Assembly: GCF_014841105.1 (NCBI RefSeq)
Contig: NZ_JACYWE010000007.1
Coordinates: 25,317-89,316 of the forward strand
Length of the DNA stretch: 64,000 nt
Direction: 5' to 3'
Source: Lolliginicoccus lacisalsi
Lineage (GTDB): Bacteria > Actinomycetota > Actinomycetes > Mycobacteriales > Mycobacteriaceae
Part shown: piece by piece, positions 8,319-17,472 of the stretch
Position numbering within the stretch: the stretch's first letter is position 1
Layout of the letters: every line of letters begins with the position of its first letter
Translations under genes and position numbers: made by a program
Notes under the pieces: generated by a model
The model's database searches: none
What the model saw: only the letters and a program-made list of their open reading frames with translations
What the model was told of the DNA's origin: nothing

Positions 8319-9782
8319 GTGGTCACCAACGCTGGAAAAAACCTGTACGCAGTAGCACGTGACTATCTGCGCGGGACCGGACAGGTCGATCGACTTGTTG
8401 GCGACACGCTGGAGGGTTGGGCCGTCCATTGGTCGAAAGCGCGATCGACCGAGGTGAGCCTGGTCATCGATGGTGAAAAGTGCCTGCGCGTCCCCGCGAA
8501 CCGCTACCGCAGTGACCTGGAGCAAGCAGGAATCTCCGGTGGCAATGCCCAGTTCATGGTGAAGATTCCGCGCAGGTTCCATGACGGAAGGCCTCACTCG
8601 GTCGAGGTAATCAATGAATCAACGGGGCGGGCCATCAAGCCGGGGAAGCTTGGAGTCACGATTGGCCCCGAGCTTCTGGAGCGTCCTCTGCGCGAGAAAT
8701 CGATAATTGGTGTGGCGCCCGAAGAGCAGGCCCGTCGAGGAACGGGGAGCAGCACCGATCAACTCCTGGCGTATTCGTGGCGGATTAGTGGTCACGGTGG
8801 TGGGGCGGGCTTGGAGCAGCAGATCAAGGAAAAGCGGAAGCTAGCCGTTGTTGCCGCATGGAGCAATCACCCTACTTTCCTTGCCTGCCACAGAGACATT
8901 GTTTCCGATCTCAAGCGCATGGGATTCGCTGTCATCCTGGTCAACGCGTCTGATCGCCAGGACGAGTCGCGTACCTGCGCAGAGGTCGATGATCTTGATT
9001 GCCTCATTGGCCGACCCAACGAGGGGTACGACTTCGGATCGTGGGCAACGGGCATCCTGCACTGCGCGGATGTGCTGCATGATCTCGACGAGTTGATCCT
9101 GGTCAATGACTCGGCGTTCGGCCGGATCGCGCCGCTGGAACCGAGGCTCAGCGCATGTACGGCCCCTTTCGTTTGCTTGACGGATTCTTACCAGGTCTCG
9201 CACCACGGCCAGAGCTACTTTCTTCGCTTTGGCCGGGAGCCTCTGGAGTCCGGGGCAGTCCTAGACTTCTTCGAGCGATACCCGTTCACGAACAAGAAGC
9301 GGGATGTCATCAGGAACGGCGAGATTGGCTTGAGCACGGCCATGCTGGATGGCGGGTTCGGCATCCATGCCTTGTTCCCGTATGAGCAAGCATCTGCGCA
9401 GTGGATCGAACACGCGCCAAAGACAGTTGGCCTGATCAAGGAGACGTACCGGGAGCTTGGTCTCTACGGAAGCAAGACAATGAACAGGCGGCTCGATGTG
9501 CTAGCGGAACAAGTGGAGAGTGTGCTGCGCAATGTGCCCGCGAATCCGTCACACCTGTTCTGGAGGACGCTGATTTCAGAATCAGGTTTTCCCTTCATCA
9601 AGCGCGAGCTTCTGCTTAAGAACCCGATCGGTGTCGCGGATCTTTTTCCGATGATGACGACTCGCTATGTTGAGGCTATCGGGGCTGAAAATCAAGTAGT
9701 CGAGTACTTGGATCTCGTAGCAGGGATTCCCTTGATCCAAAGCGAGCAAAAATGTGATCAAAGAATCGTGGCCGTGAACTGA
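8319..9782 (+). CDS. RgpF-type rhamnan synthesis / surface glycan protein
   Basis: 487 residues, start GTG 8319. Residues about 175-400 match the rhamnan synthesis protein F family (PF05045): LAVVAAWS, then GYDFGSWATG, LILVNDSAFG, SYQVSHHGQSYFLRFG and the IGLSTAMLDGGF segment. Family members work in streptococcal rhamnose polysaccharide and other O-antigen-like glycans. The first 130 residues look like a separate beta-rich domain of unknown type. There are no transmembrane segments. It is the first gene of an island whose base composition is visibly lower in GC than its neighbours, pointing to transfer. Likely role: modification or assembly of a cell-surface polysaccharide, together with the two genes behind it. 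Confidence 0.75.
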   Translation: MVTNAGKNLYAVARDYLRGTGQVDRLVGDTLEGWAVHWSKARSTEVSLVIDGEKCLRVPANRYRSDLEQAGISGGNAQFMVKIPRRFHDGRPHSVEVINESTGRAIKPGKLGVTIGPELLERPLREKSIIGVAPEEQARRGTGSSTDQLLAYSWRISGHGGGAGLEQQIKEKRKLAVVAAWSNHPTFLACHRDIVSDLKRMGFAVILVNASDRQDESRTCAEVDDLDCLIGRPNEGYDFGSWATGILHCADVLHDLDELILVNDSAFGRIAPLEPRLSACTAPFVCLTDSYQVSHHGQSYFLRFGREPLESGAVLDFFERYPFTNKKRDVIRNGEIGLSTAMLDGGFGIHALFPYEQASAQWIEHAPKTVGLIKETYRELGLYGSKTMNRRLDVLAEQVESVLRNVPANPSHLFWRTLISESGFPFIKRELLLKNPIGVADLFPMMTTRYVEAIGAENQVVEYLDLVAGIPLIQSEQKCDQRIVAVN

Positions 9783-9797
9783 CCATCAGGGGAGCAT

Positions 9798-10478
9798 GTG
9801 GAATCACTAGAACTATCAAGCTCGGGCTGGATCCTTCGTGAACCCATGGGTGGTCCTCGGAAGACCTTCTGCGTCCTGGGTGTTGCGCGGGGTGGCACCT
9901 CGATGGTAGCGGGACTGCTGCACCAGCTCGGTGTCAACATGGGTGCGCGCGTCGACCCCAGCAACCAGGAAGACATCGATTTCTTGACTCATCGAGGGAT
10001 TCGGCGGATATTCTGGAACCGCGCTGAAAACGCGAAGCGAAAAGAGTATATAAAACACGCCAGGTCCCTTATATCCGCCCGCAATGCATCATACGAAACC
10101 TGGGGCTGGAAGGATCCTATATCTTCCTACTACATTTCCGATATTCATCGCTTGCTGATCAACCCGCATTACATATTCGTGGTGAGGGATGCGGCGGCGG
10201 TTGCGAGCAGGGAGATGAAGCATTCGGGCGACGTTGTGGCAGGTGACTCCATCAACCTCATGGGCAGGGCGCTAAAGGAATACTCTGATTGCCTCAGCTT
10301 TGTCTCCGGGGTGGGGAGCCCCGCTCTCGTCATCAGCTACGAGCGTGCGCTGCGTCATTCCTTGGACACCGTGAAGCTCGTGTCCGAGTTTGCGGGGATC
10401 TCCTCGCTGGAGCCGGGCAGGCGCGAGGAGCTTGCTCAATATATCCAGCCGGAAAGAAACACCGCAGCTTTCGGCTGA
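9798..10478 (+). CDS. Sulfotransferase-like protein
   Basis: 226 residues, start GTG 9798 with AGGGGAG 5 nt upstream. After a short lead comes the PAPS-loop-like segment LGVARGGTSMVAGLLHQLG (about residues 24-42), typical of sulfotransferase-family P-loops, and later the FVVRDAAAVASREM region resembling the 3'-phosphate-binding RxxxxxxxS motif. The middle (AENAKRKEYIKHARSLISA) is AT-rich and lysine-rich compared with neighbours. The expected substrate is a surface glycan made or displayed by the island. Sulfate transfer itself is inferred; some members of this fold have no proven activity. 15 bp behind the RgpF-type gene. Confidence 0.65.
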   Translation: MESLELSSSGWILREPMGGPRKTFCVLGVARGGTSMVAGLLHQLGVNMGARVDPSNQEDIDFLTHRGIRRIFWNRAENAKRKEYIKHARSLISARNASYETWGWKDPISSYYISDIHRLLINPHYIFVVRDAAAVASREMKHSGDVVAGDSINLMGRALKEYSDCLSFVSGVGSPALVISYERALRHSLDTVKLVSEFAGISSLEPGRREELAQYIQPERNTAAFG

Positions 10479-10567
10479 TGTCGTGATTCTGGCTACCCCT
10501 GAGGCATCGCTCATCGCAATGCTCTCGAAAAGAGCTCAATACAGCAACGCATACAGGAGGACGAGCA

Positions 10568-11578
10568 GTGAGCATTGCAAGCCTGGTTCGAAAAGTGACA
10601 CCTAGCAGGGTTTTTTCCATCGCGGGCGGTGAGGCCACCAAAGGTGAGGTGAAGATCTCCTTTGATATAGCTACCACGTTTCGTCGATTCGCTTATTTCA
10701 GGGGCACTCTCCGTGGAGAGGGTGGACAGGCATGCAAGATCGTGTCCGCAAGCGTTACCTCCGATGTGGAGATGAGCCCGCCCTCGGTCAACTCGTGGCA
10801 GAGCCCTCGGGATGCGAGCGTCGTGGTCTTCGAGGTCTTCTCAGTGGCATACGACGAGTTTGACCTGGCGGTTTCGAGCCTTGAGCTCACCATCAAGTGC
10901 GGAGGCAAGGAGCACGTCGTCGCGCTGCCCTACGCGGAAGTGCAGAAGCGGCATGTGCCGGAGAACTACACCGTCATGCAGACCTGGCGCTCCCTCGTAG
11001 GCGAAGCGGACGTTCAGGAGGTTCTGGATGTGGGCGGACGGGCGCGCAGTGGTGTGTCGCACAAGGACATTGCCCTAGGCAAGAACGTCGTGATCACAGA
11101 CATCATCGAGGCTGATGATGTGGATATCGTCGCTGATATTCATGAGCTTTCACGGCATGTCGAGAAGAAGTTCGATGCCTTCATGAGCATCGCTGTCTTC
11201 GAGCATTTGGTCATGCCCTGGAAAGCAGTCGTCGAGCTGAACAAGGTCCTGCGACCGGGCGCGGTGGGGCTTGTCGTCACTCACCAGACCGAGGGGCTCC
11301 ACGACGTTCCCTGGGACTTCTATCGCTATAGCTCGGATGCGTGGAAGGGCCTGTTCAACAAGAAGACTGGTTTTGAGATCGTCGATAGCGGCATGCGGAC
11401 ACCGATGGGATTCATTCGACTGCGGTGGAACCAGCGCAATACCGGCACCACGTTCGCGGTCGGGTACCAGGAATCCGCGGTCGTCGTGCGCAAGATCGGT
11501 GAGCCCGAGGTCGATTGGCCCGTGAGCTTGGCCAGCTTGGTCGAGACCGGCTACCCGGGGTTTCCGGAAGCGCGGTAG
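10568..11578 (+). CDS. SAM-dependent methyltransferase with unknown N-terminal domain
   Basis: 336 residues, start GTG 10568 with AGGAGG 7 nt upstream. Residues about 140-250 form a class I methyltransferase: EVLDVGGRARSG (motif I variant), VVITDI, DIVADIHEL, then DAFMSIAVFEHLVMPWKAV and VLRPGAVGLVVTHQTEG. The D-V-G-G motif is slightly unusual but common in glycan methyltransferases. The first 130 residues are beta-rich and not recognised. Likely O-methylation of a glycan built by the same island. It ends 7 bp before the right direct repeat. Confidence 0.7.
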   Translation: MSIASLVRKVTPSRVFSIAGGEATKGEVKISFDIATTFRRFAYFRGTLRGEGGQACKIVSASVTSDVEMSPPSVNSWQSPRDASVVVFEVFSVAYDEFDLAVSSLELTIKCGGKEHVVALPYAEVQKRHVPENYTVMQTWRSLVGEADVQEVLDVGGRARSGVSHKDIALGKNVVITDIIEADDVDIVADIHELSRHVEKKFDAFMSIAVFEHLVMPWKAVVELNKVLRPGAVGLVVTHQTEGLHDVPWDFYRYSSDAWKGLFNKKTGFEIVDSGMRTPMGFIRLRWNQRNTGTTFAVGYQESAVVVRKIGEPEVDWPVSLASLVETGYPGFPEAR

Positions 11579-11584
11579 TGAGTC

Positions 11585-11778
11585 GGTGACCCCTCGGCGA
11601 ATCTGCTAGCTAATGTCAACGCTTGGGCAGCGCGTCGCGGCGCGTCGCGTGACATTGACCAGCACATCCTCCGGCGCAGCCCGCAGCCAGCCGCAGCCAG
11701 CCGCCTACTCCTGGAGGGACACGGTCAGCTCGACGATGGTGCCGTCGCCGGGGCTGGAGTCGATGAGCGTGGTGCCGC
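11585..11778. repeat. Right direct repeat of the glycan island
   Basis: 194 bp copy of 7916-8127. Here it is continuous with an intact histidine kinase gene (stop at 11705), so this is probably the original locus and the left copy the duplicate. Confidence 0.95.
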
Positions 11779-13018
11779 CGATCTCGTGCATGTTGGCCTC
11801 GATGGCGTGGGTGATGCCGTAGCCGCGGGGCGTGGTGGCGGTGTCGAAGCCTCGTCCGCGGTCGACGATGCGGACGGTGAGGCGCGTCTCGTCGGTGAAC
11901 GCGGTGAGCCATGCCTCGGTGGTGCCGGAGTGCTTGAGGACGTTGTTGAGCGCTTCGCGGACGGCTTCGGAGAGGGTGTCGCACCGGTTGCCGGGGATGC
12001 GCTCGGGCAGGCTGTGCTGCTTGACGTGCACCTCGAGGCCAAGTGCCTCGATGTCGGCGAGGGTGGCGGACATGAGGTTCTGGAGCCGGGATTCGGTGGC
12101 GATGTCGGTCTCGGGGTCGTTGGTGATGAGGTTGCGCAGGTAGGCGGCCTCGGCGGCGCAGCGGCGCTGGACCTCGGTGGTCTTGTGGTCGAGACCGCCG
12201 CGGGCGATGGCGGTGAGCGTGGTCAGGACGGTGTTGTGGAGGTGACGGTACTGTGTCTGGCGCTCGGCGGCGCGGGCAGCGCTGGCGGCGCGCTGGGTCT
12301 CGGCGTGGAGCTGCTCGGCCTGGATCTTCTCGAGGATGAGTCCTTGCCCGCTGAGGTAGCGGCGGACGAAGTGGGCGGCAACGGCGTACCAGAGACAGCC
12401 GTTGAGCACGGAGAGAGTGGGCTGGGAGAGCAGGGCGACCTGGTTGTCGTGCAGCTGGGCGACGGCAAGGAGGGACGCGGCGATGATGGCGAGGCAGGTG
12501 GCGGCGAGCCATGGGCGGAATGCTGCGGCGGTGAGGGCGGACGCGGCGAGGGCGAGCGTCACGGGCCAGTTGGAGTCGGAGAACACACCAGCATCGGCGA
12601 TGTTGCGGCTGCTGATGAAGAGCAGGGCGGTGACGAGGGCGAGGTCGGTCCAGATGGCCCATCTGGGGAACCATCCGCGTCGGCGCGCGATGAGGATCAG
12701 CGCGATGTTCCAGCCGGTCGCGAGCACGAGGAGGACGGTGTTGAGCGCGGTGTCCTGGTAGGTGGACGGCGGCGCGGTGGCGGCGGTGGCGATGGCGGGC
12801 AGGAGATAGCTGGCTCGCTGGATGAAGAGCAGCGCGAGGATGAAGCGGAGCGCCCGGTCGGTGCTGGATCGGGTGGCCAGGTATTGGGGGTCGTTCCAGC
12901 TCAGGACATTGCCGAACAGTATGTGCCAGGCCACGCGCAACCGGGCCGTGAAGGGTGTGGTGAGCACGGCGGTGTCGCGGGATTGGGGTGCTGGTGGTGC
13001 TGCCTCGGCGGACTGCAT
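11705..13018 (-). CDS. Membrane sensor histidine kinase (NarL/LuxR-type partner expected)
   Basis: 437 residues, start ATG 13018 with AAGGA just upstream. About six hydrophobic segments occupy residues 55-225, with no large extracellular sensor loop. A coiled region (LILEKIQAEQLHAETQRAASAARAA) leads into the dimerisation box around residue 260, YRHLHNTVLTTL, where the usual HDxxxxxL reads HN. The ATPase end has EALNNVLKHSG (N box), DRGRGFD (G1) and GYGITHAI (G2). No response regulator follows; the space where one would be expected holds the direct repeat and the glycan island. Divergent from the gene at 13236. Confidence 0.85.
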   Translation of the reverse strand: MQSAEAAPPAPQSRDTAVLTTPFTARLRVAWHILFGNVLSWNDPQYLATRSSTDRALRFILALLFIQRASYLLPAIATAATAPPSTYQDTALNTVLLVLATGWNIALILIARRRGWFPRWAIWTDLALVTALLFISSRNIADAGVFSDSNWPVTLALAASALTAAAFRPWLAATCLAIIAASLLAVAQLHDNQVALLSQPTLSVLNGCLWYAVAAHFVRRYLSGQGLILEKIQAEQLHAETQRAASAARAAERQTQYRHLHNTVLTTLTAIARGGLDHKTTEVQRRCAAEAAYLRNLITNDPETDIATESRLQNLMSATLADIEALGLEVHVKQHSLPERIPGNRCDTLSEAVREALNNVLKHSGTTEAWLTAFTDETRLTVRIVDRGRGFDTATTPRGYGITHAIEANMHEIGGTTLIDSSPGDGTIVELTVSLQE

Positions 13019-13235
13019 GGTCCTTATTGTCGGTCATGCGTGGGCAGACAGCGTGTAACGGGTCTGGGTGATGGTGCGATTGTGGTGAGGGAGTGACAGG
13101 TGTGTGCCGCTGAGCACGTGTGAGCGAGACTGATGATCGCGGTCACTTGTCGCATGGGATCGGTGGTGCAGCCGTTACCCTTCAAAGAGGGCCGACAGCG
13201 GGGTGGGCCCGCCGACCATGGCGAAAGGTGGCGTG

Positions 13236-13898
13236 ATGACTCGGGCAGACCGTGATTCGCGCAGTCATCTGGAGCTGGGCCTGGTGAACTTGTCGGATCC
13301 GGGCGCGGTTCGCGATGAGCCTGCGCTCGTTGAGCTCGACGGTTGGGTGCGCAGCTTTCTGACGCGCCCGCATGCTGATCTGGGCCGATCGGGGCCGGTG
13401 TGCCCGTTCACGGTTCCGTCGTTGTCGCGGAAGCTCCTGTGGGCTGGCGTGGTGCGCGGCTCCGCGTTGTCGGAGGAGGACATCTCCCTGGCGGTCGAGA
13501 AGCTGGTGGATGACTTCGCGCGGATCGGTCCGGTCGATGGCGGGCGGGCGCTGTACAAGGCGGCGATGGTTGTCTTCCCGGATCTCACGGACTATTCCTT
13601 GATCGATCGCGTGCAGCAGGCGCGGAAGCCGCAAGCGGTGGCGGGCGGGCTCATGCTGGGCCAGTTCTATCCCGGGTGCGCCGAGCCGGGGTTGTGGAAC
13701 GAGCATTTCCGCCCCTTGGAGTGTCCGCTGCCGATGCTGGCGCTGCGCCATATGGTGCCGAGCGATCTGCCCTTCCTCGATGCCGACGCGGCGTGGATGG
13801 AGAGCTATCTCAAGCGTTTTGCCCCCACGGTGCCCTTGCAGGTGCGAGCGACGATGGTGCAGCGCCTGGTGCGGCCGCGCGAGCCTCGGGGGGAGTAG
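13236..13898 (+). CDS. DUF6875-like protein
   Basis: About 220 residues, start ATG 13236 behind AAAGGTGG. Recognisable blocks are CPFTVPSLSR, GGLMLGQFYPGCAEPGLWNEHFRPLECPLPMLALRHMV and SDLPFLD, which I associate with the DUF6875 family. Conserved Cys and His residues in these blocks hint at metal or haem binding, but no function is established. No signal peptide or membrane segment. The stop is 2 bp before the YbaK-type gene, so the two form an operon. Confidence 0.6.
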   Translation: MTRADRDSRSHLELGLVNLSDPGAVRDEPALVELDGWVRSFLTRPHADLGRSGPVCPFTVPSLSRKLLWAGVVRGSALSEEDISLAVEKLVDDFARIGPVDGGRALYKAAMVVFPDLTDYSLIDRVQQARKPQAVAGGLMLGQFYPGCAEPGLWNEHFRPLECPLPMLALRHMVPSDLPFLDADAAWMESYLKRFAPTVPLQVRATMVQRLVRPREPRGE

Positions 13899-13900
13899 CG

Positions 13901-14386
13901 GTGCCGGTAGTGCATGACAGGGTCCGTGATGTGCTGGATCGCGCGGGCGTGGCTGTGACGGTGCATGCGCACGCTTCGCTCCCGGGCCCGATCCGGAGCC
14001 CGCAGGATTTCGCGGATGCCCTGGGCTATCCGCTCGATCGCATCACCAAGTCGGTGTTCCTGCGCGCGCGCAATGGGGCGGCGCATGCTGTCGCGGTGTG
14101 CGCGATGGGGTGCAAGCTCGACATGAGCGAGGTGTCGGGCATCGTTGGCTCTGGGCGCATGGAGCTCGCGGGGCCTGATGAGCTCGCGCGGGTCCTCGGC
14201 TACCCCCGGCATGGGGTTTCTCCGCTCGGCGTGCCGGCACCGGTGGTGGTCCTTGTTGACGCGGGGCTGCTCGATGAGCCGACGGTCCTGGTAGGCGCTG
14301 GAGTGGCAGGCGTGGAAGTGGAGATCGCCCCGCGCGATCTCGTTGCCGCCGCGGGCGCCCTCGTCGCCGACATCGCGACGGAGTAG
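13901..14386 (+). CDS. YbaK/EbsC-family aminoacyl-tRNA editing protein
   Basis: 161 residues, start GTG 13901 with GGGGGAG overlapping the end of the upstream gene. It shows the YbaK fold: DALGYPLDRITKSVFLRA (lysine of the editing site), AVCAMGCKLDMSEVSG, the ARVLGYPRHGVSPLGVP loop and VLVDAGL, VGAG near the end. Family members hydrolyse mischarged Cys-tRNA-Pro or other aminoacyl-tRNAs in trans; some act in pathways outside translation quality control. The close pairing with a DUF6875-like gene argues that this copy may be specialised. Confidence 0.75.
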   Translation: MPVVHDRVRDVLDRAGVAVTVHAHASLPGPIRSPQDFADALGYPLDRITKSVFLRARNGAAHAVAVCAMGCKLDMSEVSGIVGSGRMELAGPDELARVLGYPRHGVSPLGVPAPVVVLVDAGLLDEPTVLVGAGVAGVEVEIAPRDLVAAAGALVADIATE

Positions 14387-14503
14387 TCGCGCGCGGCCTG
14401 CCCGGCGCCGGGGGAGCGCCGCAAGGACAAAGCAGACAGAGTGTTGCAAATCATATTCTTGCGCATGCCGGAAATATTGCAGCCTGTCGCAAAGTGTTGA
14501 AGC
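14387..14503 (+). promoter_or_regulatory. AT-rich promoter region of the tetR-mmpL unit
   Basis: Markedly less GC than its surroundings, with repeated GTTGCAA / ATTGCAG / GTCGCAAAGTGTTG elements at about 14441-14501. They are candidates for the TetR operator, but no long perfect palindrome is present. Confidence 0.4.
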
Positions 14504-15172
14504 ATGGAAGCCATGCACAACGGACCAAGCCTGCGAGAGCGCAAGAAGGCAGCCACCCGCGCTGCCCTCGCGGCCGCTGCCGTCCGCTTGACCCGGGAGC
14601 GCGGGGTCGAGGCGGCCACCGCCGAAGCCATCGCCGCACAGGCCGGAGTCTCGGCGCGCACCTTCCACAATTACTTCGCCAGCCGCGAGGACGCGATCGT
14701 CCACCACCTCGAGACGCTCGTTGACACTCTCCTCGACACCCTCGAGGACATGCCCCGCGAGCTTGATCCCATGGCCGCGCTCCGGCAGCTCCTGCTCGGC
14801 GCGGCCAGCACCCGCCAGCACGAGCTCGCGGACCTCGTCGGCGCGCTCCACCTCGTCGAGGCGCACCCCACCGTCGCCTCGTGCAACCAGGCCCTCCTCA
14901 CGCGGACCATGGACCGGGCCGTCCGCATCATCGCCGACCGGGCTGGGATCAACGGCGACACCCACATCTACCCGCGCCTCGCCCTCGGCGTCGCGAGCGC
15001 TGCTTTCAATTCCGCGGCCGAGGTCTGGGTCCGCGGATCGCCCAGTGGACGCACCCTCACCGACCTTGTCGATGAGGCATTCACGCGCATCGCCGACGGC
15101 ATGACCGCCCCCGGAACCGACCAGAACCCACGATCACAGGAGCCCCCATGGCCACCTACCTCTACCGCCTAG
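14504..15172 (+). CDS. TetR-family regulator of the adjacent MMPL transporter
   Basis: 222 residues (or from ATG 14513). HTH: TAEAIAAQAGVSARTFHNYFASREDAI at about residues 39-65, followed by an all-helical ligand domain. It overlaps the start of the MMPL gene by 25 bp, so the two are co-transcribed and the regulator most likely represses its own promoter and the exporter. The inducing compound cannot be read from sequence. Confidence 0.88.
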   Translation: MEAMHNGPSLRERKKAATRAALAAAAVRLTRERGVEAATAEAIAAQAGVSARTFHNYFASREDAIVHHLETLVDTLLDTLEDMPRELDPMAALRQLLLGAASTRQHELADLVGALHLVEAHPTVASCNQALLTRTMDRAVRIIADRAGINGDTHIYPRLALGVASAAFNSAAEVWVRGSPSGRTLTDLVDEAFTRIADGMTAPGTDQNPRSQEPPWPPTSTA

Positions 15173-17472
15173 GCCGGTTCGCTTACCGGCGGAAAGGCAT
15201 CGTCCTAGCCTTCTGGCTCGCGATGCTCGTCCTCGCTGGCGGTGCGGCCGCGGCCTTCTCCGGCCCGACGAAGGATTCCTTCTCCATCCCGGGCACTCCC
15301 GCCCAGGAGGCGCAGGACCTCATGGCCGAGCGGTTCCCCAACGCCGCCGCCGACCCCTTCAACTCGTTGAGCGCCCGCTACCTCTTTGTCGCTCCCGAGG
15401 GCAGCACGCTCGACGATCCCGCACTCGGTGCCGCGATCGACGAGACCCTCGCTGCCATCCGCGGCATCGACCAGGTCAGCGAGAGCGCAACCAGCACGGA
15501 CGGTCCCGGCGCGCTGGCCAGCCCGTCCGCAGCGTTCGACGGCATGGTCGACCAGCTCATCGAGCAGGGCACGCCCGAGGACCAGGCGCGCGCCAACGCC
15601 TCCGCGGTCGGACCGCTCAGCAGCGACCGCACCGTCGGCTACGTCGACGTGCCCATCGACGGCGACTTCGGCGACATCACCGAGCAGCTCCGCGAGGACC
15701 TCAACGACGCGGCCGACCCTGCTCGCGATGCTGGCCTCGACGTGCTCGTCGCGGGATCGGTCATGCAAGACGTGGAGCCGCCGGGCGGCGCCGCCGAGCT
15801 CGTCGGCCTCGCCATCGCGGCTGTCGTGCTCGTCATCACGTTCGGCTCGCTCATCGCTGCCGGAATGCCGCTGATCGCCGCGATCATCGGCGTTGGCATC
15901 GGCGTCTCCCTCATCACCGCGGCCACCGGATTCATGGACCTCAGCCCCACCGTCTCCACCCTCGCCGTGATGATTGGCCTTGCCGTCGCGATCGACTACT
16001 CGCTGTTCATCCTCTCCCGCTACCGGGCCGAGCTCGCCACGGCTAGCTCCCGCGAGGAGGCAGCCGGGCGCGCTGTCGGCACAGCGGGGTCCGCCGTCGT
16101 CTTTGCCGGCCTCACCGTCATCATCGCGCTGCTCGCCCTGCGCGTCGTCAACATCCCGTTCCTCACCGACATGGGCCGCGCCGCCGCGCTCACCGTGCTG
16201 ATCGCGGTGCTCATCGCGATCAGCATGCTGCCGGCGGTCCTGGGCCTGATGAGGTCCGCGATCTTCAAGGGCCGCATCCCGGGCGTTCGCCAGGTGGACC
16301 CCGAGCACCCAGACCGCCTCACCAACGGGCGTCGCTGGGCCAACGTCGTCACCCGGATCCCCGCGGTCACCCTCATCGGCGCGATCGTCGTCCTCGGCGT
16401 CCTCGCCATCCCGGCCGCCAAGCTCGAGCTCGCCCTGCCCACCCCGGCCACCGAGCCGCCCGGAACGGTCACCCGCGACGCCTTCGACGTGACCGAGGAC
16501 GCGTTCGGCCCCGGTCGCAACGCGCAGCTCATCGTCGTTGCCGATGGGCAATCGGTGGCCGAGGACGAGCGCGCCGATGCGTTCGCCGAGCTCGCGGATC
16601 GCATGTACACCTACGGTGACGTGTCGAACGCCCAGATCGTCGGCATGAACGAGGCCGGGGATACCGCCCAGATTCTCGTCCCCCCCGCCACCGGGCCCAT
16701 CGACGAGGCCACCACGGACCTCGTCAACACCATCCGCGGAGCCGAGGAGCAGGTCCAGACCGAGACCGGGCTCAACTACGGCGTGGCCGGGCAGACCGCC
16801 ATCGAGATCGACGTCTCCGACCGGCTGCAGGACGCCCTCATCCCGTACCTCGTGGTCGTGGTCGGGCTGGCGTTCATCCTCCTGATGCTCGTGTTCCGCT
16901 CGATCCTCGTGCCGCTGACCGCCACCCTCGGGTTCCTGCTCAGCGTGGCCGCCACCTTCGGCGCCACCGTGGCGATCTTCCAGCTCGACTGGCTCGGCCT
17001 CGCCACCAACCCGCAGCCGATCGTCAGCTTCCTTCCGATCTTCCTCATCGGCGTGGTCTTCGGCCTCGCCATGGACTACCAGGTGTTCCTCGTCAGCCGC
17101 ATGCGCGAGGCCTACGTCCACGGCGAATCCGCGAAGGATGCGATCATCAGCGGCTTCTCGCACGGTGCCCGAGTCGTCACCGCCGCTGCGGTCATCATGA
17201 TGTCCGTGTTCGCCGCGTTCATCGCCGAGGACATGGCCTTCATCAAGGTGATGGGCTTCGCGCTCGCCGCCGCCATCGTCTTCGACGCCTTCCTCGTCCG
17301 CATGGTGCTCATCCCGTCCGTGATGGCGCTGCTCGGCGACAAGGCCTGGTGGCTGCCCAAGTGGCTCGACCGCATCCTCCCCAACGTCGACGTGGAGGGC
17401 GAGAAGCTCGCCCAGCACATCGAGGCGCGGGAGCTCGCCGCGACCGAGCGCGAACCGGCCGTGACCCGCTAG
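15148..17472 (+). CDS. MMPL/RND-family transporter
   Basis: 774 residues, ATG 15148 preceded by AGGAG. The topology is typical of MMPL: one TM helix near residues 17-37, a periplasmic domain to about 205, five TM helices to about 370, a second periplasmic domain to about 560, then five more helices. The proton-relay Asp-Tyr pairs are present in both halves (D283-Y284 in VAIDYSLF, D643-Y644 in AMDYQVFL). Members export lipids, siderophores or drugs, and in mycolic-acid bacteria often cell-wall lipids. The linked TetR suggests inducible export of a toxic or signalling lipophile. The short charged C-terminus lacks the long tail of MmpL3. Confidence 0.9.
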   Translation: MATYLYRLGRFAYRRKGIVLAFWLAMLVLAGGAAAAFSGPTKDSFSIPGTPAQEAQDLMAERFPNAAADPFNSLSARYLFVAPEGSTLDDPALGAAIDETLAAIRGIDQVSESATSTDGPGALASPSAAFDGMVDQLIEQGTPEDQARANASAVGPLSSDRTVGYVDVPIDGDFGDITEQLREDLNDAADPARDAGLDVLVAGSVMQDVEPPGGAAELVGLAIAAVVLVITFGSLIAAGMPLIAAIIGVGIGVSLITAATGFMDLSPTVSTLAVMIGLAVAIDYSLFILSRYRAELATASSREEAAGRAVGTAGSAVVFAGLTVIIALLALRVVNIPFLTDMGRAAALTVLIAVLIAISMLPAVLGLMRSAIFKGRIPGVRQVDPEHPDRLTNGRRWANVVTRIPAVTLIGAIVVLGVLAIPAAKLELALPTPATEPPGTVTRDAFDVTEDAFGPGRNAQLIVVADGQSVAEDERADAFAELADRMYTYGDVSNAQIVGMNEAGDTAQILVPPATGPIDEATTDLVNTIRGAEEQVQTETGLNYGVAGQTAIEIDVSDRLQDALIPYLVVVVGLAFILLMLVFRSILVPLTATLGFLLSVAATFGATVAIFQLDWLGLATNPQPIVSFLPIFLIGVVFGLAMDYQVFLVSRMREAYVHGESAKDAIISGFSHGARVVTAAAVIMMSVFAAFIAEDMAFIKVMGFALAAAIVFDAFLVRMVLIPSVMALLGDKAWWLPKWLDRILPNVDVEGEKLAQHIEARELAATEREPAVTR

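Noticed and set aside
7916..11778. Composite transposon or integrative element
   Set aside because: No transposase, integrase, terminal inverted repeats or tRNA-derived attachment site; the repeats derive from a chromosomal kinase gene.
15205..17418. 737-codon open frame antisense to the MMPL gene
   Set aside because: Composition is Asp/Glu/His/Gly-rich with no domain, typical of a GC-rich frame shadow; the plus strand encodes a full MMPL protein.
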